DNA from: CADEDH01 sp963732695
Lineage (GTDB): Bacteria; Actinomycetota; Acidimicrobiia; Acidimicrobiales; SZUA-35
Direction: 5' to 3'
Length of the DNA: 64,000 nucleotides
Assembly (NCBI GenBank): GCA_963732695.1
Contig: CAVTAP010000018.1
Coordinates: 1 to 64,000 of the forward strand
The notes below the pieces were generated by a model that saw only the letters and a list, made by a program, of their open reading frames with translations, ran no database searches and was not told the DNA's origin. Of the stretch, positions 41,301 through 49,477 are shown in pieces. Numbering within the stretch: the first letter of the stretch is position 1; every line of letters starts with the position of its first letter. Made by a program: the position numbers and the translations under genes.

Positions 41301-42238
41301 CCGCCACCTCGATGAGCCAGTTGCGTTCGGCGGCCCGGCTGGCGGCCATGGCCCACCCCGACCCGCCGGAGGTGTTGACGATGCTCGATGCCTTCGCCGC
41401 CCGGGCCCCCGCCGCCTACTGCGCCAGCGCCCTCTACGCCCGGCTCCAACCCGACGGGCTGCTGCGGTGGAGCTCGGCCGGCCATCCGCCGCCCCTGCTG
41501 GTGGTGGGAGCCGAGGCCCGCTTCCTGGACGGCGGGCGGCGACCCCTGCTGGGCTTCGGCGGCCGGGAGCCGTTCGTGCTCGACGACGTGGCCACCCGGT
41601 CGGCCGATCTGGTGCTGCCCCCGGCGTCGACGCTGCTGCTCTACACCGACGGGATGGTGGAGCGGCGGGGCGAGCTGCTCGACGACGGCCTGCAGCGGTT
41701 GGCCACCGAGGCCGTGGCCCAGCGCCACCTGGGTCTGGCCCGCCTGGTCGACGCGCTCATCGCCGCCATCACCCCGGAGGATGGGTTGCGGGACGACGTG
41801 GCCGTCATCGCCCTGCGCACGGTCGGCTCCCGGCCCGAGCTGCTGGTGGACGCCTTCCACTCCGACACCGCCGAGCTGGCCCCGGCCCGGGCCCGGTTCC
41901 GCCGCTGGCTGGAGGACGACGGCACCCCGCCGGGCTGGGTCGACGATCTCGTGCTGGCGTTCGGCGAGGTCATCGCCAACGCCGTGGAGCACGGCAACCG
42001 CAACGACAACCGCAAGATCGTGGGGGTGGAGGCGGCCCGGGTCCACAACCGGATCGAGGTGAGCGTGACCGACGCCGGCAACTGGATGGCCGATTCCAAC
42101 GCCAGCCAGCGCCGGGGCCGGGGCCGGGGGTTCGCCATCGTCAACGCCATCGCCGGCTCGGTCGACGTCTCACCCACCCAGATCGGCACCGTCGTGTCGT
42201 TCACGGTCGACATACCGGCGGTCGAGCCGGTGCCGTAG
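38348..42238 (+). CDS. Hybrid sensor kinase-response regulator-SpoIIE phosphatase-RsbW-like ATPase
   Basis: 1296 residues. PAS-like domain (~20-160), GAF (~165-335), HisKA with SHELRTPLTLI (His about 355) and HATPase (NLLSNALKF, DTGAGIP, GSGIGLALV), receiver domain (~630-745; SDVMMPN with Asp about 678, and KPFT Lys), second GAF (~765-920), SpoIIE PP2C domain (~935-1150; GGDWYDVITL, GDVVGSG, SAGHPPPLLV, YTDGMVER), and a C-terminal HATPase_c_2 (EVIANAVEHGN, GRGRGFAIVN). It thus joins a two-component phosphorelay to both opposing activities of a partner switch. The STAS gene just before it is the likely substrate. Confidence 0.92.
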   Translation: MTWPAVVEAGGELGRDLDRVDWSATPLGPPETWPDSLLNVLRVVVSSRFAMWMAWGPELTFFCNDAYRRDTLGTKYPWALGRPASEVWGEIWDDVGPRIASVLSTGVATWDESLRLFLERSGYREETYHTFSYSPLADESSATVGLLCVVAEETDRVIAERRLRTLRDVAADLAEAATEDDVYQRLAATLDRDRADLPFTLTYLFDGDDGGGPGARLVASTGLSARQMGELAAEAAGRGPGWPVPTPGGGPLAVAVDRFPPVLRHLLPELGEAVPGRAVVVPLRARPEVRPIGLLVAGLTPFRPLDDDILSFVGLLTDQVDAAVTTVRTLESARQRVEALAELDRVKSQFFANVSHELRTPLTLILGPLERIQGTVTAALPALAPDVETMHGNALRLSKLVTDVLDFSRLQAGRLLPAREPVDLAVVTRELAEMFRSAIEHAGLRYVVSCDDVGLVTLDASMWERIVLNLLSNALKFTFEGEICVHLTGDGTTVRLAVQDTGAGIPAHELPRLFERFHRVERSRARSSEGSGIGLALVSELVGLHDGRVEADSQLGIGTTFTVTLPVVAVPSLAIAAIPAPARTGSGITPAAFLAEAARWTASDGVGPDPELVALAPAGPETPEVAGVEGTILVVDDNADMRAYLGRLLAPRFAVHTAVDGGDAFDQIQARRPDLVVSDVMMPNVDGVELVRRIRDEPELADLPVILLTAAASTEAAAEGFDVGADDYLVKPFTAENLLLRVTARITAGHDRRRRMALGDLRGALGSATTAAEVLAAADSFLQGQLGADITGLALVEERTGTVRLWHRPGLRAGVGERYRSGTIATPAPAFDAIRTGAAVLVADRKTMTERFPDVRADMAAAGIQAAAVLPLRTATDVVRGSLAAYWSAPRVLTEHETGLLTDAAGVVAEAVDRIAVNDQEHRFLIEFQERLLEIDHRSTEAVVTVLYQPARNSLVGGDWYDVITLADGSVGITIGDVVGSGLPAATSMSQLRSAARLAAMAHPDPPEVLTMLDAFAARAPAAYCASALYARLQPDGLLRWSSAGHPPPLLVVGAEARFLDGGRRPLLGFGGREPFVLDDVATRSADLVLPPASTLLLYTDGMVERRGELLDDGLQRLATEAVAQRHLGLARLVDALIAAITPEDGLRDDVAVIALRTVGSRPELLVDAFHSDTAELAPARARFRRWLEDDGTPPGWVDDLVLAFGEVIANAVEHGNRNDNRKIVGVEAARVHNRIEVSVTDAGNWMADSNASQRRGRGRGFAIVNAIAGSVDVSPTQIGTVVSFTVDIPAVEPVP

Positions 42239-42265
42239 ACGCGGGCCAGGGTGCGAGCCCCCGAA

Positions 42266-42730
42266 TCACACCGAGATCTTGGCGTTGTCCCAGTTGAGGA
42301 TGCGGTCGTCGGGGGTGAAGCGGACCATGCCGGTGAGGGCGGCGGCGTAGTACTCGGCCGTATCGGACCGCATGCGGCTCGACGAGCTGAACGGGGAGTA
42401 TTTGCGGTCCATCTCCTGGCGGAAGCGGCGGGTGGTGTCCTCGTCGAGGTCGACCAGTTCGGCCGTGCCGGTGAGGTGCACGGCCTTGAGATCGGCCCAG
42501 TGCTCGCCCGACTCCACCAGGAACGAGGCCCGGGGGTCGTGGCGGATCCGCTCCAACTTCCGGCCCCGACTCTGCAGGTAGACGGTGCGATCGACGCAGG
42601 CGAACCACATGGGCAGGGCGATCGGGGTGCCGTCGCGCCGCAGGGTGGTGAAGATGCCGGTATGGGCCTCGCCCACGAAGGCCCAGCATTCCTCGGGGGT
42701 CATCCTGGGCGACGGTTTGGCGGTTGACAT
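42266..42730 (-). CDS. Pyridoxamine 5'-phosphate oxidase-family (split-barrel) flavin-binding protein
   Basis: 154 residues from ATG 42730, preceded by GGAGGG; an upstream ATG at 42760 lacks one. PNPOx-like marks: ECWAFVGEAHTGIFTTLRRDGTPIALPMWFAC, RKLERIRHDPRASFLVESGE, and VHLTGTAELVDL. Such proteins bind FMN or F420; many are F420-dependent reductases in actinobacteria. Divergent from the cupin gene across 59 bases. Confidence 0.83.
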   Translation of the reverse strand: MSTAKPSPRMTPEECWAFVGEAHTGIFTTLRRDGTPIALPMWFACVDRTVYLQSRGRKLERIRHDPRASFLVESGEHWADLKAVHLTGTAELVDLDEDTTRRFRQEMDRKYSPFSSSSRMRSDTAEYYAAALTGMVRFTPDDRILNWDNAKISV

Positions 42731-42789
42731 CGGCGACACCCTCCATCGGTTGGCTTCCACCCAGCATTGCAGGCCGCGTAGGGTGGCGC

Positions 42790-43419
42790 ATGGCTGACAC
42801 TGCGACGTGGGTCGAGGTGCGGGACGAACCCCGGCACCGGCGGCGGTTCGAGACCGATCTGGTGCGGGTGTACGACGTGGAGATCCCGCCGGGGGACACC
42901 ACGCTCTACCACCGCCACACCGAGGACACGTTCTACGTGGCCGTCAACGAGGCGACGGTGCGGGACCGGACGTGGGGCGAGGAGGGGGAGCGCACCGGCA
43001 CCGCCCCCGCCGGCTCCCTGCTGTGCCGTCCCCACCGCAGCCGGCCCCTGATCCACGAGGTCCACAACCTGGGCCCGGGGGCCATGCGCCTCGTCGGGGC
43101 CGAGATAAAGGCCGACCCGCCGACCACGGCCGGCTCGGCCCTCGACGCACCCGGACACACCCTGTCGCTGGAGCGGGACCGGTTGCGGGCCTACGAGCTG
43201 GCCCTCGATCCGGGGGAGTCGACGGGGGAGATCCACTACGGCTTCGCCGGGCTCACCGTGTTCCTCACCATCGCCACCGTGTCGGTCCGCACCGCTGAGG
43301 GCACGGTGACCACGATCCACGCCCCGGGCGACGTCGTGTGGCGGCCCGACCCGGTGCGCCTCACGATCACCAACGTCGGGGAGGAGCCCTTCCGGGCCGC
43401 CCTCGGCGAATGGCGCTGA
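42790..43419 (+). CDS. Double cupin-like protein
   Basis: 209 residues from ATG 42790. The first cupin half has PPGDTTLYHRHTEDTFYVAVNEATVRD (H-x-H pair for metal) and a late HRSRPLIHEVHNLG, and the second has YELALDPGESTGEIHYGFAGLTVFLTIA and a HAPGDVVWRP. Metal ligands are present in the first half only. Role unknown, possibly a dioxygenase or sugar-binding relative. The gene ends before a strong hairpin shared with the convergent SDR gene. Confidence 0.75.
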   Translation: MADTATWVEVRDEPRHRRRFETDLVRVYDVEIPPGDTTLYHRHTEDTFYVAVNEATVRDRTWGEEGERTGTAPAGSLLCRPHRSRPLIHEVHNLGPGAMRLVGAEIKADPPTTAGSALDAPGHTLSLERDRLRAYELALDPGESTGEIHYGFAGLTVFLTIATVSVRTAEGTVTTIHAPGDVVWRPDPVRLTITNVGEEPFRAALGEWR

Positions 43420-43464
43420 GCACCTGCCCCGGTCTGGGTCATGGTCGCCGCCACCGCCGAAACT

Positions 43465-43501
43465 AGGAGCCTGAGCGGCGCTCAGCGCACCTCAGGCTCC
43501 T
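43465..43501. terminator. Bidirectional terminator hairpin, AGGAGCCTGAG arms
   Basis: Perfect 11-base arms AGGAGCCTGAG and CTCAGGCTCCT with a 15-base loop, between the convergent cupin and SDR genes. The arm sequence recurs in the terminator at 56989-57027. Confidence 0.7.
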
Positions 43502-43513
43502 CAGAAGCGGCGA

Positions 43514-44399
43514 TCAGGGCCGGCGGGGGGCGGGCACGGTGGGCGGGAGGCGCTGGGCGATCTCGGCGTGACGGCGGGCGATCGGCTCGTCCCACACCTC
43601 GTCGGTGAACAGCCAGAACTGGTCGGTGAGCACGGCGTCGTGCACCAGGTCGGCCACCTCGGGGGGCGGTTTGCCGTTCTCGATCATGCGCTTCACCACG
43701 TCGATGAACCGGTTGGTGCCGGCATCGCGGGACCCGGAGGGGGCGGCGTCGCGTCGGAGGGGCGGCGGGCCGGGCCGGGCGGCCGCCGGGGCGATTGCGG
43801 TCGGAGCTGAGGATGTTGGTGGCCACGAACCCGGGGCACAGGCACGTCACCCCGATCCCGGCTGTGCCCGACCGCTTCAGCTCGTGGAACAGGGTCTCGC
43901 TCAGCGTCACCACCCCGTGCTTGGACACGTTGTAGGGGGCGCCCCAGGGCGACGAGGTGTGGCCGGCGATCGAGGCCGTGGTCACCACGTGGCCGTCGCC
44001 GTGGGTGAGCAGGTGGGGCACGAAGGTGCGGATCCCGTGGATCACGCCCCACAGGTTCACGCCCAGGGTCCAGCTCCAGTCCTCCACCGACAGCTTCCAC
44101 GACGGGCCGTTGGCCCCGCCCACCCCGGCGTTGAGACACACCACGTTGACGGCGCCGAAGGCGTCGACGGCGGCCGCCAGCACCGCCTCGTGGTCTTCGG
44201 CCCGGGAGACGTCGCACCGCACGCCGATGGCCTCGGCCCCGGTGGCCCGGATGTCGGCCACCGCCGCGTCCCGGGGGCCGTCCTCGATGTCGGCCACCAC
44301 CACCCTCATACCGGCCCGGGCGAAGCGGTCGGCAAAGGCCCGCCCCATGCCCGAAGCTCCACCGGTCACCACCGCCGTGCGGCCCTCCAACGTCTGCAT
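43514..44399 (-). CDS. Short-chain dehydrogenase/reductase with an apparent frameshift near the C terminus
   Basis: Frame from ATG 44399 gives TGGASGMGRAFADRFARAG (NAD(P) loop), LNAGVGG, a Ser in TTASIAG and the catalytic APYNVSKHG. After ATNILSSDRNRP (about 43795) the frame becomes an Arg/Pro-rich run and goes on to 43482, whereas the expected family C terminus (MIENGKPPPEVADLVHDAVLTDQFWLFTDEVW in part) lies in another frame ending at 43514. So one frameshift at about 43700-43795 separates the two. It may be a real mutation or a sequencing slip in a GC run. The core is intact, so activity is possible. Substrate unknown. Confidence 0.7.
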
Positions 44400-44507
44400 G
44401 GCCCGATCCTGGCCCGGTGGGCGGGCCGGGGCAAGCGACCGGCCGGACGCTCACCGGGCGAGGTGCGTCGGGTCGGCTACCCGTGTCGCGTCCAATTCTC
44501 GACACAA

Positions 44508-44522
44508 GCCCCCCGGTGGGGC
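44508..44522. other. Hairpin in the leader of the ATPase gene
   Basis: GCCCC-ccggt-GGGGC, perfect five-base arms, about 85 bases before the ATPase start codon, in the 205-base gap between the divergent SDR and ATPase genes. The neighbouring TTGTTTAGATTCCGACAA stretch (44549-44566) is AT-rich and may hold the promoter. Confidence 0.3.
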
Positions 44523-44604
44523 ATCCGAAGATGATCCGGCGCCTCCTGCTTGTTTAGATTCCGACAAGGGCGCGAGCGTCGATGCGTTTGCGACTGGGGC
44601 AGCA

Positions 44605-46200
44605 ATGGGGCACGAGATGAGTCTGTTCTCCGACGACGAACCGTTGGGTCCTGCCGTCATGGGCGAGAACGCCGGACGTTCGCAGCTCCTGCAGGTCTAC
44701 GACACCAGCGTCCACCTGCACGTGCAGGCCCGCCAGAATCCACCGGCGTTCATCATCGGGCGACGTGGAGCGGGCAAGACCGCTCTGCTGCTGTCGACGC
44801 GGCTCGACGAGGGGACGGTTGACGTGATGCTCAGCCGCCACAACACCTTCCAACGGGTGCAGGTGCTCGTCGACGCAATCGACCGGCAGCTGCCGCTCAC
44901 GGAGGAGGGCGTGGCCGACATCTGGCGGATGGTCCTGTGGGCTCCGGTCGCCACCCGGCTGGCCGTCCTGCCCCGCGACCGGCGTGACCCCCGTGAGCAG
45001 TACGCCACCCTGTGGGCGGCCACGGCGTCCCTTCGCCCGGTCTACCACCGCGCGGTGGAGGCGTACCGGCAGAACCCGGAAGACAGCATGCCTCCCGACG
45101 ACGCCGTGCTCGTCGAGTGGCTGAAGCTCGTGCTCCAGCAGCTGTCGGACGGACCCCCGATCCTCGGGACCGACGAGCTTCCGACGGTCCTCTGGGTCGG
45201 TGAGCTCCCCTTCTCCGCCCTCATCGGGGCGGCCGAGGCCATCGTGGCCGCCCGCAAAGTGGACGTGGTGGTGATGATCGACTCCCTGGAGAACCTCGGC
45301 CCCCTCCTCGATCGGGTGAGCCCGTCCATCAGGGGCCTGTTCAACCTGATCGGGAGGATGGCGCTGCCCGGCCGTCGCCGTTCGTTCGCCGTCCGGTGCT
45401 GCTTTCCCAGCGAGATGTGGGCCGAGCTGGAGCGGCTGACGGCGGCTCCGCTCAAGGACCTGTCGTCCAAGCTCGTGCTCAAGTGGCGCTACAAGGATCT
45501 GCAGTCGATCGCCAACTCCCGCCTGGAGGCGTTCATGGGGCAGGCCCATCCCGCCGTGGTCGCCCAGGCCCGTTCCGCCGGGCGCACCGTCCTCGACACC
45601 GTCCTGCCCGCCACCGTCACCAACATGTCAGGCCTGGAGGAGCCGGTGCTGCGGTACATGACCCGCCACACCCAGATGCTGCCCCGCCAGTTCATCTACA
45701 TCCTCAACCAGGCCATCGCCCGGGCCCTGGCGGCTACCGGCCGGCCCTTCGTGTCGGAGGAGCAGGTCCGCGAGGCGGTGATGGAGTGCGAGGCCAACAT
45801 CTGCCCCGAGATCTTCTCCGCCCACCGCTTCCGGTTCCCCGACGCCGAGCAGGTGGCTCGGGAGCTCATCCCCAAGCTGCCCTTCCAGTTCGACGACGGT
45901 GATCTCCATGTCGCCTGCCGGGAGCTGGCCCTCGCCCCCCGCTACCACGAGATCCGGTCGATGCTGACCGAGATCGGGGTCCTGGGCCAGCTGTTGAGCG
46001 TCGGCCCGATCTATCGGCACGCCGAGTTCTCCTACACCGTGGAAGGCCAGTTCCAGGTGTCGCCCGATCGGCCGTACTGCATCCATCCCCTGTTCGTCCG
46101 GCAGTTCAAGTCCCGGGACCTCGCCGGCGGCAGCCGACCCATGCCGGTGCTGCCAACCGAGGCGTCGCTCGACGACTGGCTCGGGCGGTCGCCGCGATGA
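44605..46200 (+). CDS. P-loop ATPase (Sll1717-like) paired with a membrane phospholipase
   Basis: 531 residues from ATG 44605 (ATG 44617 is an alternative). Walker A FIIGRRGAGKTALL (Lys58, Thr59) lies close to the N terminus and Walker B is VVVMIDSLENLG (Asp226). Between them are ~160 residues without a known motif. The C-terminal half is helical and ends with a winged-helix-like region (ELIPKLPFQFDDGD, EIRSMLTEIGVLGQL). The fold resembles stand-alone P-loop ATPases of the Sll1717 type, related to STAND/KAP-like signal ATPases. Its stop overlaps the ATG of the lipase gene (ATGA), so the two are made together. Probably a sensor or regulator that gates the lipase; this role is inference. Confidence 0.75.
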   Translation: MGHEMSLFSDDEPLGPAVMGENAGRSQLLQVYDTSVHLHVQARQNPPAFIIGRRGAGKTALLLSTRLDEGTVDVMLSRHNTFQRVQVLVDAIDRQLPLTEEGVADIWRMVLWAPVATRLAVLPRDRRDPREQYATLWAATASLRPVYHRAVEAYRQNPEDSMPPDDAVLVEWLKLVLQQLSDGPPILGTDELPTVLWVGELPFSALIGAAEAIVAARKVDVVVMIDSLENLGPLLDRVSPSIRGLFNLIGRMALPGRRRSFAVRCCFPSEMWAELERLTAAPLKDLSSKLVLKWRYKDLQSIANSRLEAFMGQAHPAVVAQARSAGRTVLDTVLPATVTNMSGLEEPVLRYMTRHTQMLPRQFIYILNQAIARALAATGRPFVSEEQVREAVMECEANICPEIFSAHRFRFPDAEQVARELIPKLPFQFDDGDLHVACRELALAPRYHEIRSMLTEIGVLGQLLSVGPIYRHAEFSYTVEGQFQVSPDRPYCIHPLFVRQFKSRDLAGGSRPMPVLPTEASLDDWLGRSPR

Positions 46201-48212
46201 CCATCGAGCAGCGGTATCTGTTCGGGCCGATGCCGATAGACGCCGATCCGGTCGGCGTCGCCCTGTCGGGCGGCGGCGTGCGGGCCGCCTGCCTGGGCCT
46301 CGGCGCCCTGCAGGTGCTGGAGGAACACGACGTGCTCGGCCGCACCCGCCACGTCGCCGCCGTCTCGGGCGGCAGCTACATCGCCGCCGCCTTCATGGCC
46401 GCCCGGAGCATCGAGGGCGGGAGCGAGGCCCGCCGGCCGGTGGAGGAACGGCCGTGGAGCCGGTGCTCGCCCGAAGAGCTCCATCTGAAACGGAACCTCC
46501 ACTACCTGGCCGACAATCTCAACGACCTCCTGCTCGGCGCCGCCGTCTACCTGCTCGGCCTGATCCTCAACCTCGTTCCGTTCGCCGCCGCCATGATCGC
46601 CGCCGGCATCGGGTTGGGATGGACCTACCGTTCGTCGGGCTTCCTCGAGGTGACGGCGGACGGCGTGCAGCCCGGCCGGCCCGGCCTCCGGTTGGTGGTC
46701 ATCGGGACGCTCATCCTCGCCGGCGCTGGCTACGAGTACATCCGGTCCACGCCGGACCGGGGTCGGGTCAACCGATCGGCGTACCTCGTCGTGTCGGCGT
46801 CGGCGCTCCTCCTCGTACCACACCCGGTGGCCGCACTGGTGGCCAAGCGGCCGTCGGGGGTCGACTGGCAGCGTGGGATCGTGCAGTCGGCGCTGCTCCT
46901 GGGGCTGGCCCTGGTGCTGGCCCGGGTGATGCTGGCCACCCAGTGGTCGGCCGCCGTCCGACGTTTCGACCGGCTGGTCCGCTCAGTGGCCCGGTTGATC
47001 CTGGCTTTGGCGGTGGTGGCGGCGGTCAGCCTGCCGTTCCTCTACTGCTGCGCAATCGGCGCCGACCTCGGGTGGTGGCCGGCAGCAGCCACGCTCGCCC
47101 TCTCGGGCCTGGTGCTGGTTGTCGCCGGACTGTTCGTCCACGCCAACAACACGTCGCTGCACTACCTGTACGCCACCCGCCTCGACCGGGCCTATGTGGT
47201 ACGGGCCCGATCCGACACCCGGAGAGCGGTACACCTGTCGGAGCTCACCCTCCACGACCTGCCTCCCGCCCCCGGGACACCGGAGCTGGTGGTCTGCTCG
47301 GCCGTCAACCTCCGGGCCCGGGAGTCGGCGCTGGGCGAGAGCTGCGGGCCCTTCGTGTTCTGCCACTCGATGGTCGGCTCGTCGTTGCTGGCCGACGAGG
47401 ACCACGACGGCTACGTGGCGTCCGACGAGTTGTTCGGCGAGGCCACGGCCCAGGCCCGCAAGTCGCTGGCCACCCTCATCGCCGCCAGCGGCGGCGCCAT
47501 CGCCCCCAACATGGGGCGGTACTCCAGCCTGGGGACCCGGCTGATCATGGTCATCCTCAACCTGCGCCTCGGCTACTGGATCCGCAACCCGGTGAACGGC
47601 CACGGCCGGGCGGCCAACGGCACGCTGGCCCAGGGCTGGCACGAGCCCGGTCCGCTCGGCTCGTTCCGGGAGGCGCTCGGCAACCTGTCGATCCATCACC
47701 ACTACCTGTTCGTCAGCGATGGCGGGCACTGGGACAACTCCGGGGTGCTGGAGCTGCTCCGCCGTCGGTCCTCGACCGTATTCTTCTGCGACGCGGCGGG
47801 CGACGCCGGACGGCTCGGGAACCTGCTGCGCCTCATCTCCCTGGCCCGCAGCGAGTTGGGCGTGGAGTTCGACAGCACCGAGCGCCTCCTGAGCGACACT
47901 TCGCCCGTGGTTCGCCTCAACTTCCGCTACCCCGACGACCCCGACGACGTGTACGGCCGGTCGCTGCTGGTCATGCGGACGTTCATGTCGCCCGAGATGC
48001 CGGCCGACCTGGTTGCCCTGTCGAGGACCAGCTCCCGGTTTCCCCAGCACTCGACGCTCAACCAGTTCCTGTCCTCCCGGGACGTCGACGCCTACGTGTC
48101 ATTGGGCCGGTGGTTGGCCCGGGAGGCCGTCCGTCGGGCCGACCTGCCGGCCCAGCAGCCGACGGAGCTACGGCTGCCGCCGGTTCGGCGTCGGGCGCTG
48201 CATACCGACTGA
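46197..48212 (+). CDS. Patatin/cPLA2-like phospholipase with membrane insertion
   Basis: 671 residues. The oxyanion loop is SGGGVRAACLGLGALQVLEE (Gly25-27, Arg29). The nucleophile is Ser57 in AAVSGGSYIAAAF, with the cPLA2-type VSGGS rather than GxSxG. The catalytic Asp is in SDGGHWDNSG (Asp508). Between Ser and Asp lies a ~200-residue insert with about six hydrophobic segments (113-140, 164-180, 195-216, 228-246, 264-285, 296-313). The enzyme should hydrolyse acyl lipids at the membrane. It is coupled by ATGA to the preceding ATPase gene. The unit sits between a convergent/divergent housekeeping SDR and an HMGL-like gene. Confidence 0.82.
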   Translation: MTIEQRYLFGPMPIDADPVGVALSGGGVRAACLGLGALQVLEEHDVLGRTRHVAAVSGGSYIAAAFMAARSIEGGSEARRPVEERPWSRCSPEELHLKRNLHYLADNLNDLLLGAAVYLLGLILNLVPFAAAMIAAGIGLGWTYRSSGFLEVTADGVQPGRPGLRLVVIGTLILAGAGYEYIRSTPDRGRVNRSAYLVVSASALLLVPHPVAALVAKRPSGVDWQRGIVQSALLLGLALVLARVMLATQWSAAVRRFDRLVRSVARLILALAVVAAVSLPFLYCCAIGADLGWWPAAATLALSGLVLVVAGLFVHANNTSLHYLYATRLDRAYVVRARSDTRRAVHLSELTLHDLPPAPGTPELVVCSAVNLRARESALGESCGPFVFCHSMVGSSLLADEDHDGYVASDELFGEATAQARKSLATLIAASGGAIAPNMGRYSSLGTRLIMVILNLRLGYWIRNPVNGHGRAANGTLAQGWHEPGPLGSFREALGNLSIHHHYLFVSDGGHWDNSGVLELLRRRSSTVFFCDAAGDAGRLGNLLRLISLARSELGVEFDSTERLLSDTSPVVRLNFRYPDDPDDVYGRSLLVMRTFMSPEMPADLVALSRTSSRFPQHSTLNQFLSSRDVDAYVSLGRWLAREAVRRADLPAQQPTELRLPPVRRRALHTD

Positions 48213-48325
48213 CCACCGGCTGGGGCCGCACATGGGGCGGGGTGATTCGGACCGGTCGGTGCCTGCTGCCTACGCTGGACGCACAGCACGCCCGGGCCTG
48301 GGCGACGGATCGAAGGGGAGGCGCC

Positions 48326-49411
48326 GTGAGCAGCATGGTCCCGAAAGCAGTCACGATCACCGACGACACCATGCGGGAGGGGCTGCAGATCGAGAGCCCC
48401 GACATCCCGGTGGACGAGAAGCTCCGCCTGCTCGACGCCCTGGGCGAAACGGGGGCCAAGGTCATTTCGATCGGCTCGTTCGCCCACCCCAAGTGGACGC
48501 CGGCCATGGCCTGCATCGAGGAGATCGCCGAGCGGTTCGTGCCCAAGCCGGGCGTCACCTACACCGCCGCCATCTTCAACCAGAAGGGCTTCGAGCGGGC
48601 CGACCGCTTCTACCCCAAGATCGACGTCCGCACCCGGCGCTTCGGCCTCCACGTCGAGCTGTGCGACTCCTTCGCCCGCCGCAACTACAACCGCAGCCAG
48701 GCCCAGCAGATCGCCGGGATGGACGGCATCGTGCAGGCGGCGGCCGACGCCGGGGTCACGTCCGGCTCGGTGACCCTGGGCAACCCGTTCGGCTCGAACT
48801 TCGAGGGTCCCTTCACCCTGGAGCAGCGGCTCGACATGGTGGGCCTGATGGTGGAGAAGTGGCATGCCCGGGGGATCGACGTGGGCACGCTGTCCATCTC
48901 CGACGCCATGGGCTGGAACGCCCCCCACACCACCCGGGAGACGATCACGGCGATCTCCGAGATGTTCCCCGAGATCACCAAGTTCCACATGCACCTCCAC
49001 AACACCCGGGGGGCCACGATCGCCAGCTACTACGAGGCCCTCCAGCTCGGGGTGGACAGCTTCGACACCTCCATCGGGGGCATGGGCGGCTGCCCCTACT
49101 GCGGCAACGGCCGGGCCGCCGGCCACCTGCCCACCGAGGACTTCGTCGACCTGTGCCACGAGATGGGCATCGAGACCGGCTACGACCTCGACAAGCTGAT
49201 CCAGGCGGCCTGGATCGCCGAGGAGGTGGTGGGCCACCCGCTGTGGGGACACGTGTCCAAGGGCGGGCCCCGGCCCCGGGGCCAGACGCTCTACCCGGTC
49301 GACATGCCCTTCGTCGAGACCCTCGACGAGGCGTCGCACTTCCTGCGGGGGGCCGGGGTGTACCACGGCCAGATCGCCCCGTGGGAGGCGGGCAGCGCCC
49401 TCACCGGCTGA
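48326..49411 (+). CDS. HMG-CoA lyase/isopropylmalate synthase-like (HMGL-like) aldolase
   Basis: 361 residues from GTG 48326 with GGGGAGG upstream. TIM barrel marks: VTITDDTMREGLQIE (the DxxxREG substrate-metal motif), ISIGSFAHPKWTPAMA, GTLSISDAMGWN, FHMHLHNTRGATIASYYEAL (metal His) and GGMGGCPYCGNGRAAGHLPTEDFV, with the catalytic-loop GGxGGCP. The Cys-rich C-x2-C variant of that loop is notable. It is probably a hydroxymethylglutaryl-CoA or related acyl-CoA lyase; the exact substrate is uncertain. Confidence 0.85.
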   Translation: MSSMVPKAVTITDDTMREGLQIESPDIPVDEKLRLLDALGETGAKVISIGSFAHPKWTPAMACIEEIAERFVPKPGVTYTAAIFNQKGFERADRFYPKIDVRTRRFGLHVELCDSFARRNYNRSQAQQIAGMDGIVQAAADAGVTSGSVTLGNPFGSNFEGPFTLEQRLDMVGLMVEKWHARGIDVGTLSISDAMGWNAPHTTRETITAISEMFPEITKFHMHLHNTRGATIASYYEALQLGVDSFDTSIGGMGGCPYCGNGRAAGHLPTEDFVDLCHEMGIETGYDLDKLIQAAWIAEEVVGHPLWGHVSKGGPRPRGQTLYPVDMPFVETLDEASHFLRGAGVYHGQIAPWEAGSALTG

Positions 49412-49421
49412 CGCCGGCCCC

Positions 49422-49452
49422 GGGCAGGGGCGCAATTGCGTTGCCCCCGCCC
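49422..49452 (+). terminator. Terminator of the HMGL-like gene
   Basis: GGGCAGGGGC and GCCCCCGCCC pair at nine of ten positions with an 11-base loop containing the palindrome GCAATTGC, ten bases past the stop. The right arm overlaps the -35 of the ABC-F promoter. Confidence 0.5.
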
Positions 49453-49470
49453 TGTGGGATCCCCTACGCT
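49441..49470 (+). promoter_or_regulatory. Promoter for the ABC-F leader
   Basis: TTGCCC (49441-49446), 18-base spacer, TACGCT (49465-49470). Transcription would start about seven bases on, at or just before the GTG of the leader peptide, which would then be leaderless. Confidence 0.45.
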
Positions 49471-49477
49471 CGAACCC

